NCBI GenBank assembly: GCA_016630905.1
Contig: WBMQ01000015.1
Location: forward strand, 496,001-560,000
DNA length: 64,000 nucleotides
Direction: 5' to 3'
Source: Capillidium heterosporum
Taxonomy: Eukaryota > Entomophthoromycota > Entomophthoromycetes > Entomophthorales > Capillidiaceae
Below are positions 34,301 to 46,522 of the stretch, in pieces. Position 1 is the stretch's first letter; each line of letters opens with the position of its first letter. A program made the position numbers and the translations under genes. The notes beneath the pieces are model-generated. The model was not told the origin of the DNA, ran no database searches, and was given only the letters and a program-made list of their open reading frames with translations.

Positions 34301-37158
34301 CATTTTATTTTTGGTGTGGTATAGTTTACTTTGCTTTGGTTAAATGAACTAATCCGCCATTGTAAATCCATTTCCTATTGGTATTCGTTCTGATATTCTG
34401 GCTACATTTTTGCATTTAAATTTATAGTGAAGCAGCTAAATTTCTAGAACAAAATGCCAAGTTCAAAACCTGTGGAGAAATTATTTTGAACCCGCTCAGG
34501 ATCCAAGTGCATTTCTTTGAGAAAAGGTATACTTTAAACAGTTCATAATCCAAAGTATAATTTTTAGTCTACCTTGTTCGAGCCTTTAGCTGCAAATGAA
34601 ATTTCCTTACCTTTTAAAACCATCAGCTTTCTATAAAAAAGTAACCTAGTACTGAATATGCCCTGGGAAAGGCCCTACTTTTAATGACAAAAGCCGTAGT
34701 GGGAACTTTTTTCAAAAGCCGAAGCTTTAGCTGAAGGGCTCTTCTCAATGGTAGAAATTGAAAAGTACGGATATAAGTACGCCTTAAGTTTATAGTTGCA
34801 TTTAAAATCTTACATGGCACTTTCAGGAGTACGTGATTCAGTAGCAAAAAAGTAAAGATGCACCGAGCCTACATTTATTTTAATGAACACCGCTGATATT
34901 TACTACTGATCATGGAAATTTCAAGCAGGTGCAAGGGGGTGGGCCTAGTATAGGGGTGCAGCACTATTTCAATAGGGGCCTTTCATACTTCAATCAAAAG
35001 CTCAAGTATATTCGCATACATATATACTCGGTAGTTACCGACTTTTATGATCCAAAGGGATAGATGTTGACAGCTACAAAAACCACATCCCCAAGGACGG
35101 ACTTTGGACCCAAATATCCCCTTGCCTGAAAGCAGGTCAAAGTTCTACAAGAAATGTAAAACTAAACAAGTCCAGGTAGGCCTCAAGTAGAGCCGATTGC
35201 CTAATTGTAAGCAGGTGCGTCCTTAAAAATCGGAGCCTCAAACGCTACAATATCTTATTCCCAACAAGTTCTTTTCGGTATAGCAATTTGGTCAGTAGTA
35301 ACGGTACCTCCAACAAAAGTAAACAGCTATACTTAATTGGTAACCCAAATCGTTCAAGATTTGATTATAGTTCTCGATATAGGATGTGAATCTTGACTCG
35401 ACTTATCAGTTCCAGACCAATCACAAGATGTCGCCACCTGAGTTCAAACTGTTGGGGAGGTAAAGCAGGTAACCCACCTATCAGGTATGCGTCATAAGTT
35501 GGCCTAGTTTTGCAATTTAAAGTTGGATTTAATTGTTGAGCTTCTGTAAATCTAGTATCATCCGATTAGCAGAAGCTAAGATATATTCTTTTCGTGAGAG
35601 TAGTGTATTAAGTTATATCCAAGTTTAGATGTATGGCTTCGCTTAATAATTCGAATTTATTTCTATATAAAGCTAGAGGCCACAACTAGTTTGTTGACTC
35701 AGTTCTTGCCCTCATCTTTACCCTCGCCCTTACAATAGTAGGGAATAGAAGTTCCGACATATGAAAGGCAAGGTAATGTGATGTACAATTATAGCACGCT
35801 ATACTTGGTTGGAAGTTTATATACCCGACTAAATGGTAATTTTAGTAGCTGGATACTGAGTACTAGCTTGATGATGCCTTGCTCACATAGGTATAATCCA
35901 TTAAAAATCCCACTAAGTTAGTGGGTATAAGTCGATGCTATACTAGCCTACATTTTTGGTATGTATATTTTCCAAATATAGGCTACATATAATATTTTGT
36001 AGTTGTCATATTGTTGGGATTTGGATTCAATGATGGATAAACAATTTCAGCTATATATGTGATAAATTCCATAGGTTCTTTCTAAAATATGACACTGCAC
36101 AGAAAGGTTGAGAGTTAATAACTAAATATTAAAGTCTTTAGTGTTACAAAACAAAATTAGTGTCCAAAACTTTTACAAAGTTGGAATAGGCTACCTATCT
36201 AGCTGGTTGTTTTATTGTAGATTGGGCCTAGTCTTTGGACTAAGGTTGAAGTTATAATTGTACAGTAATATTTGAATTGTCGGTATATTTTTTATAAGTT
36301 TGGGTTGGAGGTTGATATGCTGTGCATTTGGAATAAAAGCCATTTTATAAGTCTAATCATACAGTACTACATTTGTATGTAGATTAGATGGCTTTAGTTT
36401 AGAGCAACTGCAGATTAGTTTTAAAGTTGGAGGTGCAATTTAAGCTATTAATAAACTTGGTAAATAGTATAATAGAGTGAGCCATAAGTCCTGCTAAGTT
36501 GATGGCCGGTTCAATTCTCCGCTTGATGGTGCTATAGCTAAGTGAAAAGTTACAACAGTTCTTTTATATAGATTTCAATGACGTTGTTTTATTGATGATA
36601 CTTACTCAAAATTGATATGCTTTTAATGTAATAAATGTTTGTGAGTAGCCAATTCCTGAAAAATTTACCACATCCACGTCTTTGAATTCAAATCCAAACA
36701 TCACTATATAATTTTTAAGCTGTAATTGCCATTTTAAATGCTATATGCTATATATACATTTCTTCTCTATACAGTGATTGAACCATGGCAATACATTTGT
36801 AATCTTAATAATTTTGCAGTTCGATAAACTCAGCATTTTGTAATGCTTTGGGATGCTGCCAAAATCTTTATATAAACACAAGTGCTTTTATAAGCTTATA
36901 CGCCAAATTATGGCACTAAAATTATAGCAAAGTAGGCTTATTATAAATCAGCTATAGTTTGATAGCTTGTACTGATGTGTAGTTACAGTAGCTTTTTTAA
37001 GTGTAATGGGATGAGTGGAGTTTCTTTGTTGGGCGGGTAAAAGGGTAAAGCTTAATCATCTTGGAAACGAGCTAAGCGTGGATTTAGACGAAAAGAATGT
37101 CAATATATATGTGAGGGTACGAGAAAGTAGCTTAGAGTTTCGAATTAGAGTTTGTAAG
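34301..37158. other. Long spacer with possible protein-gene debris near 34.9-35.6 kb
   Basis: Around 34,920-35,520 base composition rises toward that of coding DNA, and frame pieces such as SLKIGASNATISYSQQVLFG and VQDLIIVLDIGCES appear between stops. They hint at a decayed enzyme gene, but I cannot name it. At 35,666 TATATAAA precedes a signal-peptide-like piece (VLALIFTLALTIVG) without ATG. The remaining sequence is AT-rich. Confidence 0.25.
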
Positions 37159-38035
37159 ATGGTCAAGGTCTACGTCAGTGAGAACAAATTAACTGGATTA
37201 CATACCAGCCCCTTTGCCTGGCGTACGTTGATGGCCCTCAAGCATAAGGTAAGTATCACAGATATCCCACTTCAATTTGCCGACTATTTTTAACGATATA
37301 GGGTGTTGAATTCGAAAGGGTTGGTGTCCCTTTAGCTGAAGTTGCCCCACTCGTCTCCAAGTTGACGTAGTTTTGCTTTCACAACTCCTTCAACTGACTT
37401 CCATTTTATATAAAATAGGAATGGTGAGTGGAATCTGATCCCTTGTGTAGTCTACGACGACAACTCCTACAGCTACGACTCTTTGAAAATCGCTTACGAC
37501 CTGGAGAAACGGTATCCAAATGCCCCCAAGCTGTTCCCCAACGGTACCAAGTTTGCTGAAGAAATTGAAGTTTTGCAGATGTCGGAAGCTTTCGGTGACG
37601 TTTTAAAGTGCCACTTACCACAAATCTTTGAAACATTCCACCCCGATGATGAAGTACACCAGAGAATTAAACGGGAGAAACAGTTCGGTTGTACGTTGGA
37701 AGATTACTGTGGCAAGTGGGAGAATCATATCGAGAAAGCCGATCGCGCCTTTGACTTCTTTAGAGATATCTTGAAAAAGCAAAAGTTTTTGGAGGGGAAT
37801 CAAAGTAGGTTTAATATATGTTTCAACTGCTAAGTTATATCTTTTAGTTACCTACTCCGACTACTCATTGTTTGGCTTGATGCAAACGTTGAACTTGGGA
37901 GTGCCTAAGGATTTCGATTACATTGTTGCTGATAACAAGGATCCAACTCTTAAAGTTTGGTACGAGACTATCCTTAATATGTATGATGGTTATGCCAAGG
38001 ATGCACCTACTGTACGTCCTCACCCTATCCAGTAG
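37159..38035 (+). CDS. Glutathione S-transferase, etherase-like (GST paralogue 1)
   Basis: Four exons, 37159-37248, 37302-37366, 37419-37804 and 37848-38035, encode 242 residues. Start ATG at 37159 (MVKVYVSENK). N-terminal thioredoxin-like domain: HTSPFAWRTLMALKHKG (active-site Ser/Ala-Trp region), FERVGVPLAEVAP, NLIPCVVYDDNSYSYDSLKI (the D-S in the glutathione-binding turn) and AYDLEKRYPNAPKLFP. The C-terminal helical domain holds VHQRIKREKQFGC and YSDYSLFGLMQTLNLGVPKD. This pattern is that of fungal GSTs resembling bacterial beta-etherases and Ure2-like enzymes. They conjugate or reduce small electrophiles in the cytosol; the substrate is unknown. Its paralogue at 46,907-47,811 has identical exon lengths. 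It is tail-to-tail with the next gene. Confidence 0.85.
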
Positions 38036-38243
38036 TTGAGTTGAGCGGATTTTCTTTTCCTAAGAATAAAGTAGAGGCATTGTAGACTTAATATTTTTAT
38101 CTATATCTTTGAAAGTTTGTACATGTTAAACTGCTGTTGATATGGTTATATACCGTATGTAGGATATATGTCATAAGAAATATGTAAAACTTGACAACTT
38201 TAATAGAGGAAGTTCCACTTTTGGTTTAGTACCTGAAAAAAGC

Positions 38244-39778
38244 CTAGAAGAATTCAAAGTCGATCTCGGGAGAGAATTGAGTCAATGTCTCAACAAAGTT
38301 GGTGCCTTGGAAGGCGATGGCAGGGGTAATGACACCGCTGGGGATAGCACCTTTCTTGACATGCTACATAAATAAATTGGGTTAGAATTTTAAGGGCATG
38401 AAGTGGAGTAGCTACCTTGGTATCGAATACAGTCAACGCAGATGCCACAGCCGCCATGGAGGTAAAGATATAGCCTGGGTCAGGTCCCTTGAATTTGGCA
38501 CTAACTTGGACGTCTAATTTGAAATTATAGTTAAAATAGATTTCTATAAAAATTAAAGTACCTAATTCAGTCTTAACGTCCTTCTTAAGAGTCTCTACTT
38601 TGTCCTTAGAAATTCCTTTAGCCAGGATAGTGACCTCGAACCCAGCTTGCTTAAGTTGGTCCAATTTGGGACCACCTGCATTTAAAGATTTTACTCTACC
38701 CATAGTGAAGATGGCAGGGTAGTTGAGTAGGAGGTTGGTACCGATTTTGAAGCGGCACATTAAGAAGCCGAAAACACATAGTAACCAAGCTAGTATGGAG
38801 TAGAGCCAAGTTTGAAAGGCAAAAGTGGCACTGACGTGGACTGGGGTGATGGTATCGATTCCCTTCTGGTTGGCCAAGTCCTGGGTCAACTTTATGACGG
38901 TTGGATCGGCTCCTAAGAAGAGGATGGTGTACAAATTGGTGCGGTTGTCGTGGCCTGGTAAAAAGGTTAGGGGGAGTTTTTGACCCAAAGGTTTGGTGGA
39001 TGGGAGGAGATCCTATCATGGGAAAAGTGTGAGTCTATATTTGAATAGTGCTAAAAGTTACCCGAATCGGTTTTTTGGAGGTGCGTAAGTTGCTAAAGGC
39101 TAAAACCAATATTTGAAATGTCGTGTAGTTGAGGTTCAATTGGTCGAACTTGATGAAAAGTTCGACTTGAACTGGGACGGCTTCCTTCTCTTGGAATTTT
39201 TCACGGACTAACAAAGTTCCAATATCGGCTGGTATAGAGTCGAAGCCACAGTAGTGTACAACACTAGTGCCGTTTTCGAGGGCAGTAGCATTGAACTTGC
39301 AGTAGCTGTCTTCGACAAAGTCAGGTTCCCCAGTGATGTCCAAGTAGTCGGTTTGGGTACTTACACAGGCTTCTACTATTTTGGAACCATATATTTTGTA
39401 CTGCAAAAATTAGGCAAGTTAGTTTGGGATTGAGAAAGGAAATAGTTTGACTTACAGGGCCTACAGGCTGAAATTAAAACTTTAGTTAGCTTGGTAACTT
39501 CGAGCAATTCAGCAAAGTTGGTAACGTCAATCTTTAGTAGGACTTAGGTTGGTAAAATTGGGGTAGAGGGATGAGATTTCTTCCTTAACATCTATTTTAT
39601 CATTACTTAATAAATAGCACATGCATAAATAATTACCATTAAGCTTGTTCAAGTTACGGCCAGCGATTGCCAAATTTAATTTTCTGTCGATTGTCTGTTT
39701 TACTAATTCCTTGGCTATGAAGGTACCAGTAAATCCAGTTGCTCCTAAAACTACTATATCGAACTTTCTTTCAGTCAT
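38244..39778 (-). CDS. Saccharopine dehydrogenase-like oxidoreductase (SCCPDH family), with two +1 frame breaks
   Basis: Six exons: 39778-39637, 39591-39456, 39400-39062, 39012-38562, 38513-38416 and 38363-38244. Start ATG at 39778. The NAD(P)-binding fold is clear: FDIVVLGATGFTGTFIAKEL (GxTGxTG), LAIAGRNLNKL. Later come VGPYKIYGSKIVEACV, DYLDITGEPDFVE, VVHYCGFDSIPADIG and, at the end, KGPDPGYIF and GVITPAIAF, all hallmarks of SCCPDH. A hydrophobic stretch mid-protein (LYSILAWLLCVFGFLM) suggests membrane or lipid-droplet attachment as known for the family. Inside exon 2 the frame moves by +1 twice, at CTA-A-GTC (39547-39541) and GCC-T-GTA (39468-39462), although the text on both sides is well conserved. 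So it is a young pseudogene, an assembly error, or read by frameshifting. Confidence 0.8.
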
Positions 39779-40584
39779 GGTGGTAGTTGATGGTTGATAT
39801 TGGTAAGAATAAAGTTGGCTCAACTCTTTGTATATCTATTTGTATGCTTTAGATTGATTACGTGGCTTATAGATTTTGCTTTCAAAATCGGAAACTGTTG
39901 CCATTTTTCATACTTTTTAGGTTTTGGTTGATGGGATGACGATTAGCCCCTTCATTTTATATTACATGAAGGGGGTAAAGTGATTCCATAAAATTATGGT
40001 TGTGTAAAGGTAAAACCTATTGGTTTAAAATTTTGTAACGGTTGGGTTGGTACCTACTAAGATAGCTATTATAGAAGTCTTGGTTGGTATGGTTCTAAAG
40101 AAAATTGGATTGGATGGCGCATATGAGCAAGTACAACAAATGCCATTTTCAAATGTAAAAATATATCTAATATTGAAGACTACAAAGTAATTGCACATAG
40201 AGATGATTGGTTTTTCTATAGAAAAGAGATATCCAAATCCTCAAACTTTTCAGTGGCTTTGAACCGTAGCTTAAATTGACAGGAAAGAGTTCATTTTGAC
40301 TGAAGAAAGCCTTCAACGACCAGCGTAGTATCTGATAATAGACGTTCCAAAAGATTTTTATAGCTAAATATAAGGTTATAAGATAGGGCCAATAGATGGG
40401 GATTTAGGTTTCATCTTAGTACCTTACTGCGAATCTTCGTCCCTGTGGCAAGTCTGATTTGGTAGTTAACACATATATGGAGCAAGATAATGTAGTAAAC
40501 CTCTAATATAAAACATAACAACACTCAAGTCTAATTTAGTAGTTTATTTAAATAGAAATATCCAACAATTTGCAACTTCAACCC
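39779..40584. other. Spacer between SCCPDH-like gene and phosphatase gene
   Basis: Nothing recognised; the right part is the 3' flank of the phosphatase gene. Confidence 0.4.
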
Positions 40585-41754
40585 TTACAAGTTTAAGATA
40601 TAAACAATACGTTGAGTCCAATTGATAGCCAAATTAGCAATCAAAGCGTACTTGAAGACCTTAGTTAGGGTGTAGTAGGAAGTCTTGACAAGTTCTTCGT
40701 CTTTAACCAACCTAAAAATGATTAGTATATATATATGTGATTCCACTTACTTTTGCTTAAATACAAGTTTGTAGATAAAGCCGTTGACTAAACCAAATAA
40801 AAATTCAAATACAGCCAAGTTGAGTGTAGCTAAAAACACTCGCAGGAGCAGGTTCAAGTAGGTGGATGGCCAGCTTAGATATAGGCTGGTGTCGGATACA
40901 GGATAGGTTACCAAGTTGGCAACAGCTAACGGTAATCCAGTCAGTACACCTATAACTACAATACTATCGTTATAACAAGGACACCCTTTAACTTTAGGTA
41001 CAGGTAAGATAAGCAGGCAAAAAGAGGCGATGCATAAGCCCAAAAATGTAGCATACAGCTGGTTGGAAGTATACAAGATTATGTTGATGGTTGGTAAAAA
41101 GTTCAAGAAAGTTGCCGCTAACGTCAGCCCTAAGATAACTCCACCTACTATATCGCACAAACTATGCATACCGCAGTAGAATCTGGACCCGACTATAGAA
41201 AATATAAACATAAACAAAGCCATTTTGACATAGATGCTGTTGTTGGTGTTGGTATCCAAGTACCAGTTGAATAGGTAGCCTAAGCTAACCGCTAACGTAG
41301 TGTGGGTGGAAGGGAACCCATATTCCAGCTTGTGGTAGCTTATCAAGTCCAGTTGCAGAACTGGGGGTTTGGGTCGGCCCAGCTCGAACAAATCTTTGAC
41401 GCAGTTCGTTATCAAAACAGCCAAGCTCATAACTATCGTAAAGTTGACGGTGAAATGGAATAGCGACTTAGTGCCTAAACTGTAGAGTATAGGGACTAAA
41501 AAAACGAAACTTTGGGTTGAACCTAAAAAACTTATGGACTGTTGAAATCTATCTACGTATTTGTTGCGTATAAGCTCCTATAGGAAATAATATGTTTATT
41601 AGTTAGATACGTTGGTGCTTGGAATTTTGAAGTGCATAGATAGATGTATATTTACTTGAAATTTGTGATGGTAAGGTCGTTCAAATTCAATTATTTCTTC
41701 CAGTTGTTTACGAACATCTTGGATATAGTTGGGGGTATGTAACTCTTTGCTCAT
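40585..41754 (-). CDS. Sphingoid long-chain base 1-phosphate phosphatase (PAP2 superfamily)
   Basis: Three exons (41754-41656, 41577-40751, 40711-40585) encode 350 residues. Start ATG at 41754 (MSKELHTPNYIQDVRKQ). All three PAP2 phosphatase signatures are present: KDLFELGRPKPP (KX6RP), EYGFPSTHT (PSxH) and SRFYCGMHSLCDIVGG (SRX5HX3D). The spacing and the wording RPKPP, EYGFPSTH and SRxYCGMH are those of LCB3/YSR3 and human SGPP rather than general lipid phosphatases. Multiple hydrophobic segments imply an integral ER membrane enzyme. It should dephosphorylate dihydrosphingosine/phytosphingosine 1-phosphate, feeding the base back into ceramide synthesis. Confidence in family is high, in exact substrate moderate. 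Confidence 0.88.
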
Positions 41755-43248
41755 ACTCTGACTGAAGGCTAGTGGTGCAGGAGAGAAGGTAGGTGGATTA
41801 GTAGATTAAGTAGGTAGGTTGATTCTATTAGTTATGTAGGTAGGGTATCAAGTTCTTTTGATATTTGATGTTGGATGATCAAACTTGATATCTCTTGCTG
41901 ATGGTTGCCAATTTATAGACTTTCTAATGGAGTTTTGTTGTGGGGTTCATCCAATTAGACTACCTCAATTTGTGGTTAGATATCGGAAAATTTATCCATT
42001 CTTCACGGACTGATAAACTCCATAATTCCTTCAAGTGCAAGTTGAATTTTGGCGGATAAACTACTACCAAACTATAGTCCTTTCTATTTGACTTGAAGTT
42101 GTAGCTATCCACTGTCTAGATTCCGCCTGAGTTTGGATCTTATGTAAGATAGAGGTTGTATTTGGCAGTATTGCTAGCTAGTAGTCAATAGCCTAGTCAG
42201 TACCATATAGTAGGTTAGGATTTTAAATTCGGCTGTAGCTTTTGGTTGTCAGTTTATATTGGTAATGTCATGAAAATTGGTTAGTGTAGGTCCATTATCA
42301 AATGCTGATTTGCCAGTATTCAGAAAAATAAGGGCTATTAAATATTAGTTTGCAATACAAAGGAACTAGTTCATTTGAAAATTACATAACATTTGCTAGC
42401 TACTAGCAAGATTATATTCGAAAAGCAATTCAAAGCCGGTTCTAGTGAAGAATGAGCTGAAGGTTTGGCAGATAGGATTGTGCATCTAACTTCCCACATA
42501 CTATACCTATTTTATACTAAACACTGGTAGTTACCAATGTATATTGACAAGTTGATAAGCTATACGCATATGTTATTAGCATTCTTTATATAGAAAGATA
42601 TATTTGAGAAAATTATTTAATCTATCGATCACCGTCTATCACAGAGAAATCAATCCTAAAAAGATGTACTCGAGCTTTGAACGACATTAACATCAAATGT
42701 TTGTTATTGCTTTGATATTATTGAAACAAAAACCTGTTTTAAAATAGATACACTTGATGAGTTTAAAATCCTTTTACTACCTTTTCATACGATTACTACA
42801 TACCCATATACTTCAATAGCTGAAAGGTATTAGGACAGGGCAAGTAGGCCAGACCGTTATTTATAAACTATAAACGGTTGGTACTTTTGGATCTCTTATT
42901 TTGATCAAAACTAACTTACTGGCCATATGCTTTCATTATACCATCAAAGCTTTCAGCTTACTATTCGATCGATATCTCTTTTCCCACATCCTACAGCTAT
43001 TGTATACTAAGTCTTTTAGGTTAGGAGAGTCCCATAAGGTTACGCTAAGTCTCAACAGCTGATAGTTTACTCACGAATTAGACAATTAGACATATGTGGC
43101 TACCACTCTTTATTTAGAAATATATAATTAAAATCAATCTCAAATTCATCGATTTTCGTTGATCATAACTGATCTTATAGAGGTGAAAAGTAGTATATTG
43201 GCAAAAGAAATACAATTTTGTCTCGACTTTTAATCGTTGAGTGAAGTC
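41755..43248. other. Spacer between divergent genes
   Basis: 1.5 kb without a convincing gene. Short related segments near 42,530-42,700 and 43,000-43,160 (both with ACTAAG/ACTAAAC, GTTGATAAGC/GCTGATAG, CATATGT, TTTATATAGAAA/TTTAGAAATA, ATCAATC in order) look like an old duplication upstream of the cysteine-module gene. Confidence 0.4.
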
Positions 43249-46200
43249 ATGAAGAACTATATCTATACTTTATCCTGGGCGCTGGTTGTCCAAGCTGGAA
43301 ACAAATTTTACTACGATGACAAGCCGTGTCCTGAAAAGACCGACACCTGCACCTACAACGGCCAAACGTACGCAGTCGACGAACCGGGTACCCCTTTCTG
43401 TTGGAAGGAGGCCTACGGTGGCTGGGTCTGCAAACCACCCAAAGGAGACACTTGTAGTTCAGCTTACGTCGATCTCCGTGACTGCTACCCGCCAATCCCA
43501 ATCTGCCCACCTGGTTACTATACTCCTTGCAAGACCAAATCGGGATCTATTTTTATAGCTGGTGACTATGGTGTTAACCGATGTTGGGGAAAAGCCTGAT
43601 GACAGCTCTTTCACTTGTGGTCCTGTCAACTCAAATACGGGTCAATGTAGCTCAAATACAAAGGATATGAAGGATTGTAAAATTCCAGAGATCCCCGACT
43701 GTCCACAGAACTCTAACGTCAAATGTAAGGCAAGCGACGGCACTTTCACCGCCGGAAACTACGGTAATAATGCCTGCTGGGGGAAAGTCAACGGTGAATA
43801 TACCTGTCAGCCTAAAGACAGTAATACCGGATACTGTGCCCCAGCTACAGTCGATATGTCTACCTGTAAAGTACCTATTGTGCCTGATTGTCCACCTCAG
43901 TTCTTTACACCATGCACTACGCCTGATGGAAGTACTTTTATCGCTGGGGATTTTGGTGTCAACACTTGTTGGAGCAAGACCGACGACAATAAGTCTTACA
44001 AGTGTGGGCCTTACGCAGCAGGTTCGAATTCCTGTAAACCTAACGAAAAGGATATGAAGAGTTGCAACGTCAAGCCACCGTTCCCTCCCGACTGCCCTTC
44101 TAATCCCAATATCAGCTGCAAATCATCGAAAGGAACTTTCTTTGCCAACGACTTTGGGCCAAATAGATGCTGGAGTAAAGATAACGAGGGTAGCTACTAC
44201 TGCTACCCAGTAAATCCTACCACTAAGACTTGCGGAGATGGCGAAAAAGATATGGTTGATTGTAACTACCCAAAATATCCGCCAACCTGCAAAGATGCTT
44301 TCAATAAGGGAGTTTGTAGCACGTTGCAAGGCCAGGTAACAATTGAAAGCCCACAAGGTAATATCTGCTGGAGCTTTGGGCTGGACAAAAATCTCGTCTG
44401 TAAACCAGTCAATCCACTAACAAAGAGTTGCGGTGGTACCGAAGTCAATATCGACAAATGTGAAGTGGTGGATTGCCCACAAGCTGACAGCACCTGCACC
44501 TACAACGGCAAGGCCTACCAGTTTTTAGACAAAGATGCTCCACTATGTTGGACTCCTTCTTCAAACGGGTACAAGTGTCAACCTAAGGTATCGGGTAGAT
44601 GCCCAATCCGATCCATCGACATCGACACCTGTGACCGCCCTCGACCAGTATGCCCATCGGTTGTAGATACCTGTGATGTCAATGGCAAGCAGTACCATTA
44701 CTTTGATGTCGATGCTCCTCCATGCTGGGAGCAGTCGGAAGACAACTGGAAGTGTACCGGCTATGTGCCTGGAACCGATAAATGTAAGCCTACCGAAAAA
44801 GATGTCAAGACTTGCCCAGTCCCAGAACCCTCCCCGTGCCCCGAAACGACCGACACCTGCTTCTTTAACGGCCGATCTTTCAACACCAGCACTCCTGGAG
44901 CCCCCAGGTGCTGGATAAAGGCCGATTTCGGTTGGAGCTGTGGGGAGTACCCAGCTGGAAGTTCCGAATGCACGCCTTTTTACAAGGATATTGGAACTTG
45001 TTTCCCGATTATAACTTGCCCCGTAGTTGGGGATAAATGCAATGCCAACGGCGTTTCTTATGACTATGGAAGCCTCGATGCACCCAAGTGTTGGACTCCA
45101 ATATCCCCTGGATTGTACAAATGCTCGGCACCTACCGAACAAAACCAGTGTTCGTTGGAAGCCGTCAACATAAGTGGATGTCGAGTTGAACCTATTGCCT
45201 GCCCAAAGGTGGATGATGTCTGCTATTTTGAAGGGAAGGCGTTTACGCCAATTTCCCCTGGGCGTCCCAGCTGTTGGTCCCCACTAGGACCTGGATTTTG
45301 GACCTGTACTAACCCTGGTCTTGATAGCAAGTGTTCACACCAGTATATACCGCTTGAAAAGTGTACGTACCCGCCGAAAGATTGTCCCAAGGAGAAGGAT
45401 GTCTGCTTCGTCAACGGTAAACCATTTACACCGACAACCCCTGGCCGCCCCGACTGTTGGAGGAACATCGGTTTTGCATGGGCTTGTACCGGTACCACAC
45501 AAGGTGGTGTTTGTCCACCTGAATTTACCCCTTTGAAAAACTGTTCGTTCCCTCCAGAACCCGTCAAATGCCCAGAAGTAATCGATACCTGTCAATACAA
45601 CGGACAGACTTTCACAATCTTAAGTTTGAACGCTCCTAAATGTTGGTCGAAAGGGAGTGGCGATCGGTGGTTATGTCAGCCTCTAGTTGGATTAACATGC
45701 CCTGCCAACTCGGTCAACATTGATACCTGCAAGCCTGAGCCGATAAAATGCCCAGAAAATACTGATTCATGTTTATATAGCGGTAAACCTTTCGCCTTCA
45801 ACGATCCCAACGCACCGAGATGTTGGTCGAAGGTTGGAGCTACTTGGATCTGTCAGCCACCAAGCCAATCGGATACGTGTTTACCCGGCTTCATCGATAT
45901 AAAGGTTTGTAAGGTTCCAGTTCCGCCTTGCCCTATCGACGGCGATAAATGTGAGTACAACGGAGCTCTCTATCCATTTGAAGGTTCCAACACCCCACAG
46001 TGCTGGACCAGGAACCCATACGGTGGCTGGAAATGTGCTCCCAAGGGTTACGATGGATGCAAGAATGGCTTCACCGACGTCGATACTTGTAAATTTCCCT
46101 GCCCAAGTACCTATGATAAATGCGAGTTTAACGGAGCTCTCTACCCATTCGGAGGTGCAAACACCCCACAGTGTTGGTCCAAGAACACTTATAGTGGCTG

Positions 46201-46522
46201 GAGATGTGAACCCAAAGGTTACGATGGATGTAAAAATGGTTTCATCGATGTCACTACTTGTGGTTCTAAACCCTATGACAACCCTAAACCTTACGACGAC
46301 CCCAACCCAGGCCCATTACCTGATCCCATCAACAACTGTCCAGCTCGCAACGCCTTTTGTATCTTCAACAACTTCCAAGTGCAAGCTTACACACGAAATG
46401 GACCTGACTGTTGGGTACCCTACAATTTGGGTATCAACAGATGGGCCTGTGACTTTAGTAGGAATGGAAGATGCCCCGACGGCTACGTCAGCTTGTACCC
46501 CTGTTATAAAAGACTACAGTAG
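43249..46522 (+). CDS. Giant secreted protein of 17 six-cysteine modules, with one +1 frame change
   Basis: Start ATG at 43249 gives a leader MKNYIYTLSWALVVQA, plausibly a signal peptide. The frame runs to a TGA at 43597 in module 2. From 43598 the +1 frame continues open for 974 codons to the TAG at 46520. Both sides fit the same module, so this is one gene of about 1,090 residues if the shift is bridged. Each module has six cysteines: CP-x(4-6)-C-x-NG..., P-x-CW, W/Y-x-C, then C and D-x-x-C, for example CPETTDTCFFNGRSF...RCWIKADFGWSC. I count 17 modules; 2-6 have a GNYG/GDFG-N-x-CW variant, and the final one follows a Pro/Asp linker. Disulphide-rich tandem modules suggest an extracellular coat, adhesin or glue protein. 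No known domain is named with confidence. Confidence 0.75.
43594..43600 (+). promoter_or_regulatory. Candidate +1 frameshift site GCC-TGA-T
   Basis: The zero frame meets TGA in GGA-AAA-GCC-TGA-TGA. Skipping the T gives GCC-GAT-GAC-AGC, which continues the cysteine module exactly (CWGKA then DDSSFTC, compare CWSKTDDNKSYKC two modules later). The arrangement sense codon-TGA-T resembles the +1 frameshift site of ornithine decarboxylase antizyme. A one-base insertion by mutation or assembly error is the plain alternative. Confidence 0.35.

Noticed and set aside
34920-35520. Aspartic-protease relic suggested by IIVLDIGCES
   Set aside because: Only one weak DTGS-like word, with no second active-site motif or flap; left unnamed.
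36500-36535. tRNA B-box-like GGTTCAATTCTCC
   Set aside because: No matching A box, anticodon arm or acceptor stem could be folded around it.
43562-43600. Separate second gene starting at the second long frame of the cysteine-module locus
   Set aside because: The in-frame text before the shift (MTMVLTDVGEKP) does not fit the module, while the other frame does up to CWGKA; the two frames together make one continuous module.
44561-45142. 193-residue antisense ORF within the cysteine-module gene
   Set aside because: Opposite strand of a clearly modular coding region; no family features.
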